Assembly: GCA_964244295.1 (NCBI GenBank)
Contig: CAXTIG010000075.1
Location: forward strand, 1 to 13,291
Direction: 5' to 3'
Source of the DNA: JAJAZB01 sp964244295
GTDB taxonomy: Bacteria > Bacteroidota > Bacteroidia > Cytophagales > Spirosomataceae
Length of the DNA stretch: 13,291 nucleotides
Shown here: positions 1-8,907 of the stretch, one piece after another
Position numbering within the stretch: position 1 is the stretch's first letter
Layout of the letters: the number at the start of each line of letters is the position of its first letter
Notes under the pieces: model-generated
The model's input: only the letters and a program-made list of their open reading frames with translations
What the model was told of the DNA's origin: nothing
Databases searched by the model: none
Made by a program: the position numbers and the translations under genes

Positions 1-1
1 G

Positions 2-1543
2 TCGTTTGGATTCTATTCAGATCAATTTGCAAACCTTTCTCTGATTATCTATAATTACACTAATCTTTCCATCGCCCGTTCGTTGAGACGCTCGCGGGAA
101 GTGGGCATTCGCAAAATCATCGGTGCCCTGAAAAGCCACGTGCTGGGGCAGTTCATGGCCGAATCGGTGATCATCGCCCTGCTGGCGTTGGTGTTTTCAT
201 TCGGCTTGTTTTTAGTGCTGCGAACGCAGTTTCTCGCTCTCAATCCATTCATCGAACGAATTGTTTCCCTTGAACTTTCCTTCCGACTCATTCTCTACTT
301 CATTGCCCTGGCCACGGTCGTTGGTTTGGTGGCGGGGTTCTTGCCCGCGTTGTTTTTCTCCCGCATCAACGCGCTTCAGGTGATAAAAGACGCCTCCTCG
401 CTGAGAGTATTCCGGCACGTCAGCCTGCGCAAAGCGCTGATTGTGATTCAGTACACCTTCTCGCTGATTTTCATTGCCACCACCCTGATTGGGTACAATC
501 AATACCGGAGTTTTCTCTCGTTCGATTTAGGCTTCAGCACCGAAAATATTCTGAACATCCGGTTGCAGCAGAATAAAGGAAACCTCCTGGTCAAAGAGTT
601 ATCGGCAATTCCCGCCGTAGGTGAAATTTCCCAGTCGATGATGATTACAAGCTTGGGGAGCATTCATGGCACAAACCTGAAATACACCAATCCTCAGGAC
701 TCGGCGATGGTCTGGCTAAACATGGTCGATGAGCATTATTTGCCCGTCCATCATCATAAGCTGATCGCCGGGAAGAATTTTAGTTTACGGCCAAAAAAGG
801 GAGAAGAGCGGGAAATCATTGTAAATCAGCAGACGCTGAAGCGGTTTGATATTGCGAAAAGAAACCCTGAAAAAGCCCTGGGTAAGATCGTGACCGTCGA
901 TGGCCAGAAACTCGCCATCGTTGGGGTACTCAAGGATTTTCATTACGGAACCCTGGAGGATAAAATTGAACCCGTCGCGTTCCGGTATTCTGCCGAAGAG
1001 CCCTGGGGCTACCTGAATGTCAAGATCGCGTCTACCGATCTGCCTGCCACGATGGCGAGTATTGAAAAGGCCTGGCGGAAAATCGATAAAGTCCATCCGC
1101 TGGATGCCAAATTCTACGATGATCAGATCGAAGAGGCGTACAGCCAGTTTGCGGTGATGGTGAAAGTAATTGGTTTCATTACGTTGCTCGCCATCTGCAT
1201 TGCGTCCCTGGGTTTGTTCGGGATGGTGGTATTCACCACCGAAACCCGGCTCAAGGAAATCAGCATTCGCAAAGTGCTGGGAGCCAGCGAAGGGGGGCTA
1301 ATCTTCCTGCTCAGCAAAGGGTTTTTGCTGCTGCTCGTCATTGCAACGCTGATCGCCCTACCGGCCACGTACTTTTTCTTCGACCAGGTGGTGCTGGCCA
1401 ACTTCGCCTACCACCAACCGATTGGTTTAAGTGAATTGCTGACCAGCGTGTTGGTGGTGATGCTCCTGGCCTTTTTGCTGATTGGTTCCCAAACGCTGAA
1501 AGCCGCCCGGAGTAATCCGGCCAGCGTGTTGAAAAGTGAGTAG
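2..1543 (+). CDS. ABC transporter permease, MacB/FtsX family (5'-truncated by window edge)
   Basis: The reading frame is open from base 2 with no start codon in view, so the N-terminus lies outside the window. The TTG at 83 falls inside a conserved stretch and is not a credible start. The 513 visible residues hold two FtsX-type halves. The first has the cytoplasmic coupling motif EVGIRKIIGA at visible residues 33-42, followed by hydrophobic helices near 52-75 and 95-120. A further helix near 144-165 leads into an extracytoplasmic MacB-like domain of about 215 residues. The second FtsX unit carries EISIRKVLGAS at 419-429, preceded by one helix and followed by two. Family members of this double form are usually about 800 residues, so roughly the last two thirds are seen. 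They work in the inner membrane with a separate ATPase, often coupling ATP use to efflux or envelope signalling. The substrate cannot be told. The gene ends 53 bases before the convergent VWA gene. Confidence 0.93.
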   Translation, partial: SFGFYSDQFANLSLIIYNYTNLSIARSLRRSREVGIRKIIGALKSHVLGQFMAESVIIALLALVFSFGLFLVLRTQFLALNPFIERIVSLELSFRLILYFIALATVVGLVAGFLPALFFSRINALQVIKDASSLRVFRHVSLRKALIVIQYTFSLIFIATTLIGYNQYRSFLSFDLGFSTENILNIRLQQNKGNLLVKELSAIPAVGEISQSMMITSLGSIHGTNLKYTNPQDSAMVWLNMVDEHYLPVHHHKLIAGKNFSLRPKKGEEREIIVNQQTLKRFDIAKRNPEKALGKIVTVDGQKLAIVGVLKDFHYGTLEDKIEPVAFRYSAEEPWGYLNVKIASTDLPATMASIEKAWRKIDKVHPLDAKFYDDQIEEAYSQFAVMVKVIGFITLLAICIASLGLFGMVVFTTETRLKEISIRKVLGASEGGLIFLLSKGFLLLLVIATLIALPATYFFFDQVVLANFAYHQPIGLSELLTSVLVVMLLAFLLIGSQTLKAARSNPASVLKSE

Positions 1544-1596
1544 GCAACCGTGGGGGTCAGGCTTGGTCAATCGGCAGTGACGACAGCCGGATGCCT

Positions 1597-4359
1597 TCAT
1601 TTCAGGGGCCGCTGTTTGGCCTGCGCTTCCAGAATCAGTTGCAGGTTGGCGTTTTCAGCCGTGACGTGCGCGTACGTGCCCTTGCCCAGTTCGCTTAGGT
1701 TTTTCAGGCTTTTGCCCTTCAGCGGGTTTTTGCCAAAGGTAAAAACCGTCAGGTACACGTCCTGACGGGCGCTTTCACCGATGAGTTGGAGCACCTTGTC
1801 GCCAACGGGAAATTCCCCGTCGGTGGCTAAGACAATCCGGTTGTTACCCGCCCGGAGGTAGTTCTTATTGGCGACTTTGTAGGCCAGGCGAATGCCTGCG
1901 TCGCCGTCGGTATCCCCATCGGAGCGGAGGCCATCGATGACGCGGGCAATCTCCTCGGCCCGGTCTCCCGAAGTGGGCTTCAAGGCCATCCGTGCTTTGC
2001 CCGAATACACCACGACAGAAATCTGATCTTCGGGGCGGAGCAAGGTGAGAAGCGATTTGATGGAGCGCTTCAGCAGGGGTAGTTTAAGCGGTGAATCCAT
2101 CGATGCCGACACATCCAGCAGCAAAATTAGGTTGTTGGCCGCAAACCCGGCCAACGAAGGAATAGCCTCGCGCGAAGCGGTTCGGTCGACGTACACCGTA
2201 TCGACCCGGAACCGCTCCACGTACACGGTATCCCGTTGGCGCAGCCGTTGCTCGATTCGGTCCACCACGGACGGATTCGCCTGCCCGCCGGGCTTGACTT
2301 CCCCCGCCCGCACTCCCTCCGGTCTGGGAGCAACGACCGCTCCGTTGGAGGCCCGTTCGACGTGGGCAGGGGCAGGCAAACCCGACGGCGGCAAGCGACG
2401 AAAGGCAAAAAAATCAGGTTGATCAACCGCCTTGAGCAAATCGGCTTTGGCCAGTTCGCTGAACTTGTTGTACTGGTAGACCAGCTCGTTGTTGTAGAAA
2501 TAGTAGAACGCCTCGTAGGGGTGCGAAGTCGAGGTCGAATTGGTTCGCGTGAGTTTTTGGGGCATCTGAGTCAGTCGGAGCGAATTTTCGGCCACGTCTT
2601 CGTAGGGAGAATACGGGCACAGGCCGTTGCTGCGCCCCAGGCGTGGCAAGCCCTTCAGGTTTTGGTACTCCGCTCGCATCAAGTCCCGCGCCCCGGTTTC
2701 TACTTGACTGGTCGGGGGTAACTGGGTGGTTTCTTTCTTCAGAAAAGCCTTCACCCCAAACAGGAGTGCTTTGTCGTCGTCCAGGGTTTTCAGCAGGGCT
2801 TTCCCCGCCCGGTTCCAGGAACTGGTCGGATTCGCTACCGGGTAGCTTTCGTGAACGCGGCGGACGTCCCGGTACAACTGCTCTTTTTTGGGATCGAAGG
2901 TGTCGAACAAGACCGCGTACCGGTCCAGAATTTCGTCGGAGCGCTGCAATTGATCCGCCAGGTACTGTTTTTCGGTCGTGTAGGCAATCAGTTCGATGCT
3001 CAACGCGTCCATTTCTTTCAACATTTCCAGCAGCACGTCGGCCTGGGCGTTCAGCGACGATCGGTACGGGGCGGGAATGTGCGGGCTGGCACTCCGCAGG
3101 AGGTGGAACCCGGCCACGGGCACCTTGACCGCCTCGTGCGAATACGTCAGGTTGGCGCGTTGCCGACTGCGGGACGGATCGCGGTACTGCTCCGCCGAAG
3201 ACTGGTAATTCCGCACCAGCACCTGAAACTGGTGCATTTGCCGCAGGGATTCGTTGATAAAATCTACGTACCCATTCAGGGCCAGAAACGTCGCCTTGCT
3301 GGCCGGTGCCGTCGCCGGTTTGGTGCCGAACGGCGGGGGTGGCTGGTCTTGAAAAGGCACCGTTCGGGCGGCGGTTTGGGCAAGGGGAGCGGACGGCTCC
3401 AGCGTAAAAACCGGGCTGAATTTAGGGGAAGCCAGGAGCGCCTTCACGGGCCGACTGTCGTTGACAAAAGCCTGATGGTTGGCCAGTAAATCCTGATTGT
3501 AGTGCTGGAGCAGGGAGAGATAGACCGCATTGCCATGCCGGGCCGATTGCCGGGCGGCAAAGGTATGATCGTCGATGGCCCGGCGTTTGAGGGTTTGAAT
3601 CGAGTGGAGCGCGGTTTTAAAACCACTCACCGCATCGGAAGCCGGGTACTGGATTTTCAGCCGGGCTTTTCCAAACTCCGCCAGAAATTTCTCATCCACC
3701 AGCATACTTTGCTCAACCAGGGACAGGGGCCAATCCGCCGGGCTGTCCTCATCGAGGTAGTAAGGCAGCGCACGCAGCAAAGCCTGCTGGCTGAGCAGCA
3801 CCTGCGCCATTTCGTTCTCCGTAGCCAGGTAGGCATCCGCCGCTGCGTAGGGCTGGTAACGGCGGTAAATCGGCTGAATCTGCGCGTAGAACGTTTCTTT
3901 TTCGCGGCTAAACTGACTAATCAAAGCCTGCATCTCACCGACCAGCGCGTCGGATCGGTGGAGGGTATCGCGTTGGTATTCCTGCAAGCGGATGTAGGTT
4001 TCCAAGGCTTTACCGGTTTGATCCAGCCTGGTCAGCAACTGCCAAAGCGCCTCGGCACCGGCGGTCAATCGCTGGGTTTCGGCGGAAGTCAACCCCTTGC
4101 CCGCCCGTGCTTGCCGGTAGTAGTAGTCCTCCAACGGACCCGATGAGGCCAGTTGAAGCCGGGAGTCGGCCTTTTTTCGGTACCGCGTCACGTCGGCCTG
4201 GTACGCCTGGAGCCGCTGAAAGCGGTTGATGAATTCATCGACCGCCTGATTCAGAAACGCCACGTACTGGTTGAGGGCCTGCTGTGGGGATTCTGGCGGG
4301 GAAAATGCCGTCCCAACAACGGCAAAGCAGAGCAGCACGCAAGCACGCAAAATTCGCAT
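1597..4359 (-). CDS. Exported von Willebrand factor A domain protein with duplicated N-terminal helical domain
   Basis: This encodes 920 residues. An N-terminal signal peptide is visible (charged start, hydrophobic core near 8-19, probable cleavage near residue 20), so the protein is likely periplasmic or surface-associated. Residues 742-920 form a VWA domain. Its metal-binding MIDAS set is present: D749, S751 and S753 in DVSAS, a threonine near 817 and D847 in LATDGEF. Such domains bind partner proteins through a divalent cation. Residues 28-320 and 360-655 appear to be two diverged copies of one mostly helical unit. Examples are ALNQYVAFLN (28) against ALNGYVDFIN (360), QRDTLHRSD (129) against LADQLQRSD (467), and YNQDLLANHQAF (287) against YNNELVYQYNKF (622). 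A Pro/Gln-rich linker (about 325-355) separates them. A short DTVYV(E/D)R repeat (710-726) precedes the VWA domain. I do not recognise the repeated unit. The gene follows the efflux operon on the same strand after 152 bases and is probably a separate unit, although no clear promoter or terminator was found in the gap. Confidence 0.9.
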   Translation of the reverse strand: MRILRACVLLCFAVVGTAFSPPESPQQALNQYVAFLNQAVDEFINRFQRLQAYQADVTRYRKKADSRLQLASSGPLEDYYYRQARAGKGLTSAETQRLTAGAEALWQLLTRLDQTGKALETYIRLQEYQRDTLHRSDALVGEMQALISQFSREKETFYAQIQPIYRRYQPYAAADAYLATENEMAQVLLSQQALLRALPYYLDEDSPADWPLSLVEQSMLVDEKFLAEFGKARLKIQYPASDAVSGFKTALHSIQTLKRRAIDDHTFAARQSARHGNAVYLSLLQHYNQDLLANHQAFVNDSRPVKALLASPKFSPVFTLEPSAPLAQTAARTVPFQDQPPPPFGTKPATAPASKATFLALNGYVDFINESLRQMHQFQVLVRNYQSSAEQYRDPSRSRQRANLTYSHEAVKVPVAGFHLLRSASPHIPAPYRSSLNAQADVLLEMLKEMDALSIELIAYTTEKQYLADQLQRSDEILDRYAVLFDTFDPKKEQLYRDVRRVHESYPVANPTSSWNRAGKALLKTLDDDKALLFGVKAFLKKETTQLPPTSQVETGARDLMRAEYQNLKGLPRLGRSNGLCPYSPYEDVAENSLRLTQMPQKLTRTNSTSTSHPYEAFYYFYNNELVYQYNKFSELAKADLLKAVDQPDFFAFRRLPPSGLPAPAHVERASNGAVVAPRPEGVRAGEVKPGGQANPSVVDRIEQRLRQRDTVYVERFRVDTVYVDRTASREAIPSLAGFAANNLILLLDVSASMDSPLKLPLLKRSIKSLLTLLRPEDQISVVVYSGKARMALKPTSGDRAEEIARVIDGLRSDGDTDGDAGIRLAYKVANKNYLRAGNNRIVLATDGEFPVGDKVLQLIGESARQDVYLTVFTFGKNPLKGKSLKNLSELGKGTYAHVTAENANLQLILEAQAKQRPLK

Positions 4360-4511
4360 GAGTAGTTCGGTCGGGTTAAAGCCGGGGAGAAGCCAAACGG
4401 TGTAACGCGTTCGACAGCTACGAATCTAACCAAAACTGACGTGGACGAACCAGCCATTTTGCAAATTAGCGATCCCGACTTCATTCAATCAACTTGTTTT
4501 GATCGCGTCGT

Positions 4512-7500
4512 TCAGGCTTCCGGCGGCGCGGGCTTTTGTTCTTTTCCTTTGGCCTCCAGTTCCTGCAACCGGGCTTTACCGTAGGCCAGCCGGGTGATGC
4601 CCACGAACAACACGGGCACGATGAAAATCGCCAGCGACGTGGCGGCGATCATCCCGCCCATCACCGTGCGTCCGATGGTGACGCGCGCCACGGCCCCGGC
4701 ACCCTGCGCAATGGCCAATGGAATCACGCCCAAAATAAAGGCCAGCGAGGTCATCAGAATGGGCCGCAACCGGATTTTCACCGCTTCGATGGTGCCTTCG
4801 ACCAAATTGACGCCGCTGTCCACGCGTTCTTTGGCAAACTCAACGATCAGAATCGCGTTTTTAGCCGCCAGACCAATGAGCGTAATCAGCCCGATTTGCG
4901 CGTACACGTTGTTGGTCAGGTTGGGGAACAGAATCAGAAACAGCAAAGCCCCCATGGCTCCGATGGGCACCGAAAGCAACACCGCAAAGGGCACCGACCA
5001 GCTTTCGTACAGCGCCGCCAGAAACAAAAACACGAAGCCGACCGACAACGCGAAGATGTACAGCGTGGTGGAACCCGACTGGAGTTCTTCGCGGCTCAGG
5101 GCCGAAAAATCGTAATCGTACCCTTCGGGCAGGGTCTTGGCGGCTACTTCGCGCAGGGCGTCGATGGCCTGGCCGCTGCTGTAGCCGGGTTTGGTACCGC
5201 CGTTGATTTCCACCGAACGGAACAGGTTGTAGTGCTGAATCAGCGGTGCGTTTTCGATCACCTCCGTCGTAATAACGGTGCTGATGGGCACCATTTGCCC
5301 CCCCGAGTTGCGCACGTAATACTGCCCCAGGTTCTTGATGTCCTGGCGGTAGAGCGTGTCGGCCTGGGCCACCACGCGGAATTTCCGACCGTAAACAATG
5401 AAATCGTTGACGTACCGGCTCCCCAGAAACGTCTGCATCGTGGTGTACACGTCGCTAACGTTCAGGCCCAGTTTCTTGCATTTTTCGCGGTCCACGTTGA
5501 CGCGGTAGGCGGGGGTCCGGGCGGTGAAGTAGGTAAAGGCCCGCGCGATTTCGGGACGTTGGTTGGCCTCGGCCAGGAAATTTCGCACCACCTGCTCGAA
5601 GGCCTTCACGTCGTCGGTCGTCTGGCGCTGTTCGATTTCAAACGTAAACCCGGCCGTTTGGCCCAACCCCGGAATGGGCGGGGGCGACACCACCACCACG
5701 TTGGCGTCTTTGATGCTGGCAAATTCCCGTTGCAGTTTTACGATGATGGAATCGCTCACCAGGCTTTTGTCTTTCCGCTCCGCCCAGGGTTTGAGTTGCA
5801 AAAACACCGTCCCACTGTTGGATTTCGAGGCAAACGTGATGGCGTTCAACCCCCCCAGCGCCGCGAAGTGCGCGGTGAAGGGCTGCTTTTTCAACGTGGT
5901 CATGAGGGTATTCAAGACCTCCAGACTGCGGGTGGTGGAACCGCCTTCGGGAATTTCGTAGGTGATGAAAAGCCGTCCTTCGTCTTCCGCCGGGATAAAC
6001 CCGGAGGGTTTAAATTTGAAAAGCAGCACCGTGCCGCCGTACACGCAGGCCAGCAACACCAGCACGTAGGGCGTGGCCTTAATCCACTTCCGGACGCCCT
6101 CGGAATACCGGTCCGTCACGCGGCCAAACCAGGCGTTGAATTTGAAGAAGAGTTTGTTGAGACCCCCGGATTTTTCGTTGATTTCCTGCGGTCGCAGCAT
6201 CAGCGAGCACAGCGCGGGCGTCAGCGACAGAGCCACGAACGCCGAAATCAACACCGAAATGGCGACGGTAATGGCAAACTGCTGGTACAAGCGTCCGACG
6301 ATTCCGGGAATAAATCCCACCGGCACGAACACCGCCGCCAGAATCAGGGCAATGGCGATGACCGGTCCCGAAATGTCGCGCATGGCTTTCTGGGTGGCTT
6401 CGCGGGCCGAAAGCTTCTCCGTGTCGATGTAGTGCTGGGCGGCTTCCACCACCACGATGGCGTCGTCGACCACGATGCCGATGGCCAGCACGAAGCCGAA
6501 CATGGTGAGCGTGTTGATGGTAAAACCGAGGGGAATGAACACGGCGAACGTCCCCAGAATCGACACCGGAATGGCCAGCACCGGAATGAGCGTCGCCCGC
6601 CAGTTTTGGAGGAAAATGAACACCACGACGACCACCAGGGCCAGGGCTTCCAGCATCGTTTCGACGACTTCCTCGATGGATACCTGCACCACCGAAACCG
6701 ACTCGAAGGGCACCACGTAGTCGATGTCTTTGGGAAACGATTTCTTCAATTCATCCATCGCGGCGTACACGCCTTTGGCCGTGGCCAGCGCATTACTCCC
6801 TGGCAATTGATACAGCAGCAGGTATGAGGCGCGTTTGCCATCAACGAAAGAATTGCTGACGTACGAAAACTTCCCCAACTGCACCCTGGCCACGTCTTTG
6901 AGGTACACGCTGGAAGACGTACCGGCATTGCTGCGAACGATGATGTTGCGGAATTCCTCCTCCTTGCTGAGCCGACTGTTGGTAAACACCGTGTATTCAA
7001 ACGCCTGCGTGGAGGTCTGCGGCGGTGCGCCCACGGCCCCCGCCGCGATTTGCAGGTTTTGTTCCTGCAAGGCGGCCAATACCTCACTGGCCGTCATGCC
7101 CAACTGCGCCAGCTTGTCGGGTTGCAGCCAGATCCGCATGCTGAAGTCGTCGGCCCGGCTGAAAATATCCCCCACACCCGGTACGCGCAGCAGGGCGTCG
7201 CGGATGAAAATGTTGGTGTAGTTGTCCAGAAACGAAACCCCGTGCGTGCCTTTGGGCGAATACATCGCGACGAGCATGAACAAACTCGGATTCCGCTTGC
7301 GCACGGTAATGCCCAGCCGGGTCACGTCTTCGGGAATCTGCGGCTGGGCAATTCCCACGCGGTTCTGCACGTCGAGGGCGGCGATGTTCACGTCGGTGCC
7401 AATGTCGAAGGTCACGTTCATGCTCAACCGGCCGTCGTTGGTGCTGTTGCTTTGCAGGTAAATCATGCCGGGCGTGCCGTTCACCTGCGTTTCGATGGGC

Positions 7501-7691
7501 GTCGCCACGGTTTGTTCCACCGTTTGGGCGTCGGCCCCGGTGTAATTGGCCGTCACCTGCACGATGGGCGGGGTAATGTTGGGGTACTGACTGACCGGCA
7601 GGCTCAGAATGGAAAGCACCCCAATGATGACAATGACGAGGGAAATGACGATGGCCGTAACGGGCCGGTTGATGAACGTATTGGCAAACAT
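4512..7691 (-). CDS. RND efflux pump permease subunit, HAE1/AcrB family
   Basis: This is the inner-membrane proton-driven pump of a tripartite efflux system, probably moving hydrophobic or amphiphilic compounds from the periplasm or membrane. It has 1059 residues, close to AcrB (1049). Helix 1 lies at about residues 10-30. The porter motif DVNIAALDVQNRV is at 100-112. Helix 4 has the proton-relay pair D409-D410 in IGIVVDDAIVVVE, and helix 10 has K944 in IGLAAKNAILIVEF; these correspond to AcrB D407, D408 and K940. Two large periplasmic loops (about 32-335 and 565-870) fit the duplicated RND architecture. I chose the ATG at 7691, giving MFANTFINRP, because family members begin at this point. 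The in-frame ATG at 7730 adds 13 atypical residues and would overlap the upstream adaptor by 26 bases. With the chosen start, 13 bases separate it from the adaptor stop, so translation is probably coupled. The C-terminal tail is polar (Lys, Glu, Pro). Drug specificity cannot be read from sequence. Confidence 0.97.
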   Translation of the reverse strand: MFANTFINRPVTAIVISLVIVIIGVLSILSLPVSQYPNITPPIVQVTANYTGADAQTVEQTVATPIETQVNGTPGMIYLQSNSTNDGRLSMNVTFDIGTDVNIAALDVQNRVGIAQPQIPEDVTRLGITVRKRNPSLFMLVAMYSPKGTHGVSFLDNYTNIFIRDALLRVPGVGDIFSRADDFSMRIWLQPDKLAQLGMTASEVLAALQEQNLQIAAGAVGAPPQTSTQAFEYTVFTNSRLSKEEEFRNIIVRSNAGTSSSVYLKDVARVQLGKFSYVSNSFVDGKRASYLLLYQLPGSNALATAKGVYAAMDELKKSFPKDIDYVVPFESVSVVQVSIEEVVETMLEALALVVVVVFIFLQNWRATLIPVLAIPVSILGTFAVFIPLGFTINTLTMFGFVLAIGIVVDDAIVVVEAAQHYIDTEKLSAREATQKAMRDISGPVIAIALILAAVFVPVGFIPGIVGRLYQQFAITVAISVLISAFVALSLTPALCSLMLRPQEINEKSGGLNKLFFKFNAWFGRVTDRYSEGVRKWIKATPYVLVLLACVYGGTVLLFKFKPSGFIPAEDEGRLFITYEIPEGGSTTRSLEVLNTLMTTLKKQPFTAHFAALGGLNAITFASKSNSGTVFLQLKPWAERKDKSLVSDSIIVKLQREFASIKDANVVVVSPPPIPGLGQTAGFTFEIEQRQTTDDVKAFEQVVRNFLAEANQRPEIARAFTYFTARTPAYRVNVDREKCKKLGLNVSDVYTTMQTFLGSRYVNDFIVYGRKFRVVAQADTLYRQDIKNLGQYYVRNSGGQMVPISTVITTEVIENAPLIQHYNLFRSVEINGGTKPGYSSGQAIDALREVAAKTLPEGYDYDFSALSREELQSGSTTLYIFALSVGFVFLFLAALYESWSVPFAVLLSVPIGAMGALLFLILFPNLTNNVYAQIGLITLIGLAAKNAILIVEFAKERVDSGVNLVEGTIEAVKIRLRPILMTSLAFILGVIPLAIAQGAGAVARVTIGRTVMGGMIAATSLAIFIVPVLFVGITRLAYGKARLQELEAKGKEQKPAPPEA

Positions 7692-7704
7692 GGGGCAGGA
7701 CGGA

Positions 7705-8907
7705 TTAACGGGATGGGGCCGCCGGGGCATTGGAGGCCGGACCCTGCGCGGCGGGCGAAGCAGACTTCGGTGAACCCGGCTGACCGGCTACGTTGGCGGA
7801 GTCACCCGCCGGAACCACCCGAATGGCGGCACCGTCGCGTAGTTTTTGCGTTCCTTCGGTCACCACCCGTTCCCCCTCGCGCAGGCCGCTGATGACAATC
7901 ACCCGGTCGGCCAGGCGGGGGCCGAGACTTACTTTCTTCTGCACGACCTTCGCGCCTTCGGCCACGTAAACGAAGTACTCGCTCATCTGCTCGGTCACGG
8001 CTTTGTAGGGAATCAGCAGTTGGGGGCCCTTCGTTTGGTTTTTCACGCGAACGTTGGCCGTCAATCCGCTTCTCAACTGCTCATTGGGATTCGGGAAAAA
8101 AAGGCGCACGCGCAGCGTGCCGGTTTGCGGATCCACGGCGCGGTCGATGATGCCGATGTAGCCGGGGTAGCGGTACAGACTCCCATCGGCGAGGAGTAGT
8201 TTGAAGGTCGAGTCGCGGCCCGGCGTGCGGGGCATTTGAGTAAACCGGGGAATGGTCGCCTGATCGATGGCAATGTCCGCCGCGATGGGGTTGTCCGATG
8301 AAATCGTGTTGAGTATCGTCTGGCCGGGGGAGACGGCGGTGCCCAGTTTCACCTGCGAAATACCGATGGTTCCGTCGAAGGGGGCGTAAATCGTGGCGTA
8401 GCGCAACGTCGTGGCGACCTGTTGAACGCCCGCTTCGGCGGCGGCGACCTGCTGCTGCGAAGAGGCCAGGGTGGCCTGCGCGTTGTCGACCAACTGGCGG
8501 GCCACGGCGTCCTGCTGGGCCAGGGTGTTGTAGCGATCCGCGTCTTTTTGGGACCGGACCAGGTCGGCTTTGGCGGCGTTGAGGTTGGCCACGGCCTGGT
8601 CGTACCCGGCGCGGTATTGCTGCTGGTCGATGCTGTAGAGTTTCTGGCCTTTACGCACCGGTTTGCCTTCCTGAAAATAAACGCCGGTGATGTACCCCGC
8701 TACCTGCGGACGAATTTCCACTTCGTTCACCGCCGTCACCGTGGCCGGAAATTCGTCGAAATACGTGGCGTTCTGAAGCGTAGCCGCCACCACCGTCACG
8801 GGAGTCGGCGGGGGCGGGGGGGGCGTTTGATTCTTCTTTCCGCCGCAGGCCGATAGCATGACAAAGCCCACGAAAAGGCCCACGACCGCTGTTGTCTTCT
8901 TTTTCAT
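7705..8907 (-). CDS. RND efflux periplasmic adaptor (membrane fusion) lipoprotein, AcrA/MexA family
   Basis: This is the adaptor that joins the RND pump to the outer-membrane channel. It has 400 residues. The N-terminus is a lipoprotein signal with lipobox LSAC and lipidated cysteine at C21, so the protein is anchored to a membrane by lipid. A run of six prolines (29-34) follows. Two half-motifs build the lipoyl-like barrel: about 63-94 (containing VAGYITGVYF) and about 170-203 (containing YAPFDGTIG). The alpha-helical hairpin between them (about 96-168) is rich in Ala, Gln and Asp. The beta-barrel domain follows, with the family signature RAVDPQTGTLRVR at 256-268, then the membrane-proximal domain to about 365. 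The last 34 residues are low-complexity Ala/Pro/Ser. The start codon overlaps the stop of the upstream channel gene by 4 bases (ATGA), a clear sign of one operon. The proline run is encoded partly by an unbroken run of eight C residues (8816-8823), a possible slippage site. Confidence 0.97.
   Translation of the reverse strand: MKKKTTAVVGLFVGFVMLSACGGKKNQTPPPPPPTPVTVVAATLQNATYFDEFPATVTAVNEVEIRPQVAGYITGVYFQEGKPVRKGQKLYSIDQQQYRAGYDQAVANLNAAKADLVRSQKDADRYNTLAQQDAVARQLVDNAQATLASSQQQVAAAEAGVQQVATTLRYATIYAPFDGTIGISQVKLGTAVSPGQTILNTISSDNPIAADIAIDQATIPRFTQMPRTPGRDSTFKLLLADGSLYRYPGYIGIIDRAVDPQTGTLRVRLFFPNPNEQLRSGLTANVRVKNQTKGPQLLIPYKAVTEQMSEYFVYVAEGAKVVQKKVSLGPRLADRVIVISGLREGERVVTEGTQKLRDGAAIRVVPAGDSANVAGQPGSPKSASPAAQGPASNAPAAPSR

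Noticed and set aside
83..1543. TTG at 83 as the start of the ABC permease
   Set aside because: The frame is open upstream to the window edge, and the preceding residues (NLSIARS) are part of the conserved FtsX coupling segment, so the gene continues to the left.
2851..3489. 212-codon plus-strand frame, and others at 2045-2721 and 3502-4146
   Set aside because: All are antisense to the VWA protein gene, whose signal peptide, duplicated domain and MIDAS motif leave no doubt about the coding strand.
4488..4503. ATCAA/TTGAT inverted repeat after the pump gene as a terminator
   Set aside because: The stem is only five weak pairs and no T-run follows on the minus strand.
4536..6827. 763-codon open frame on the plus strand
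   Set aside because: It is antisense to the clearly identified RND pump gene, and the translation is a His/Gln/Arg/Gly-rich string with no domain. It is a product of GC-rich codon bias on the other strand.
7689..7730. ATG at 7730 as start of the RND pump
   Set aside because: It would add 13 atypical residues and overlap the adaptor gene; the family N-terminus begins at the ATG at 7691.
7050..7892. 280-codon open frame on the plus strand
   Set aside because: It overlaps the pump and adaptor genes in antisense and has low-complexity His/Arg/Gly composition with no recognisable motif.
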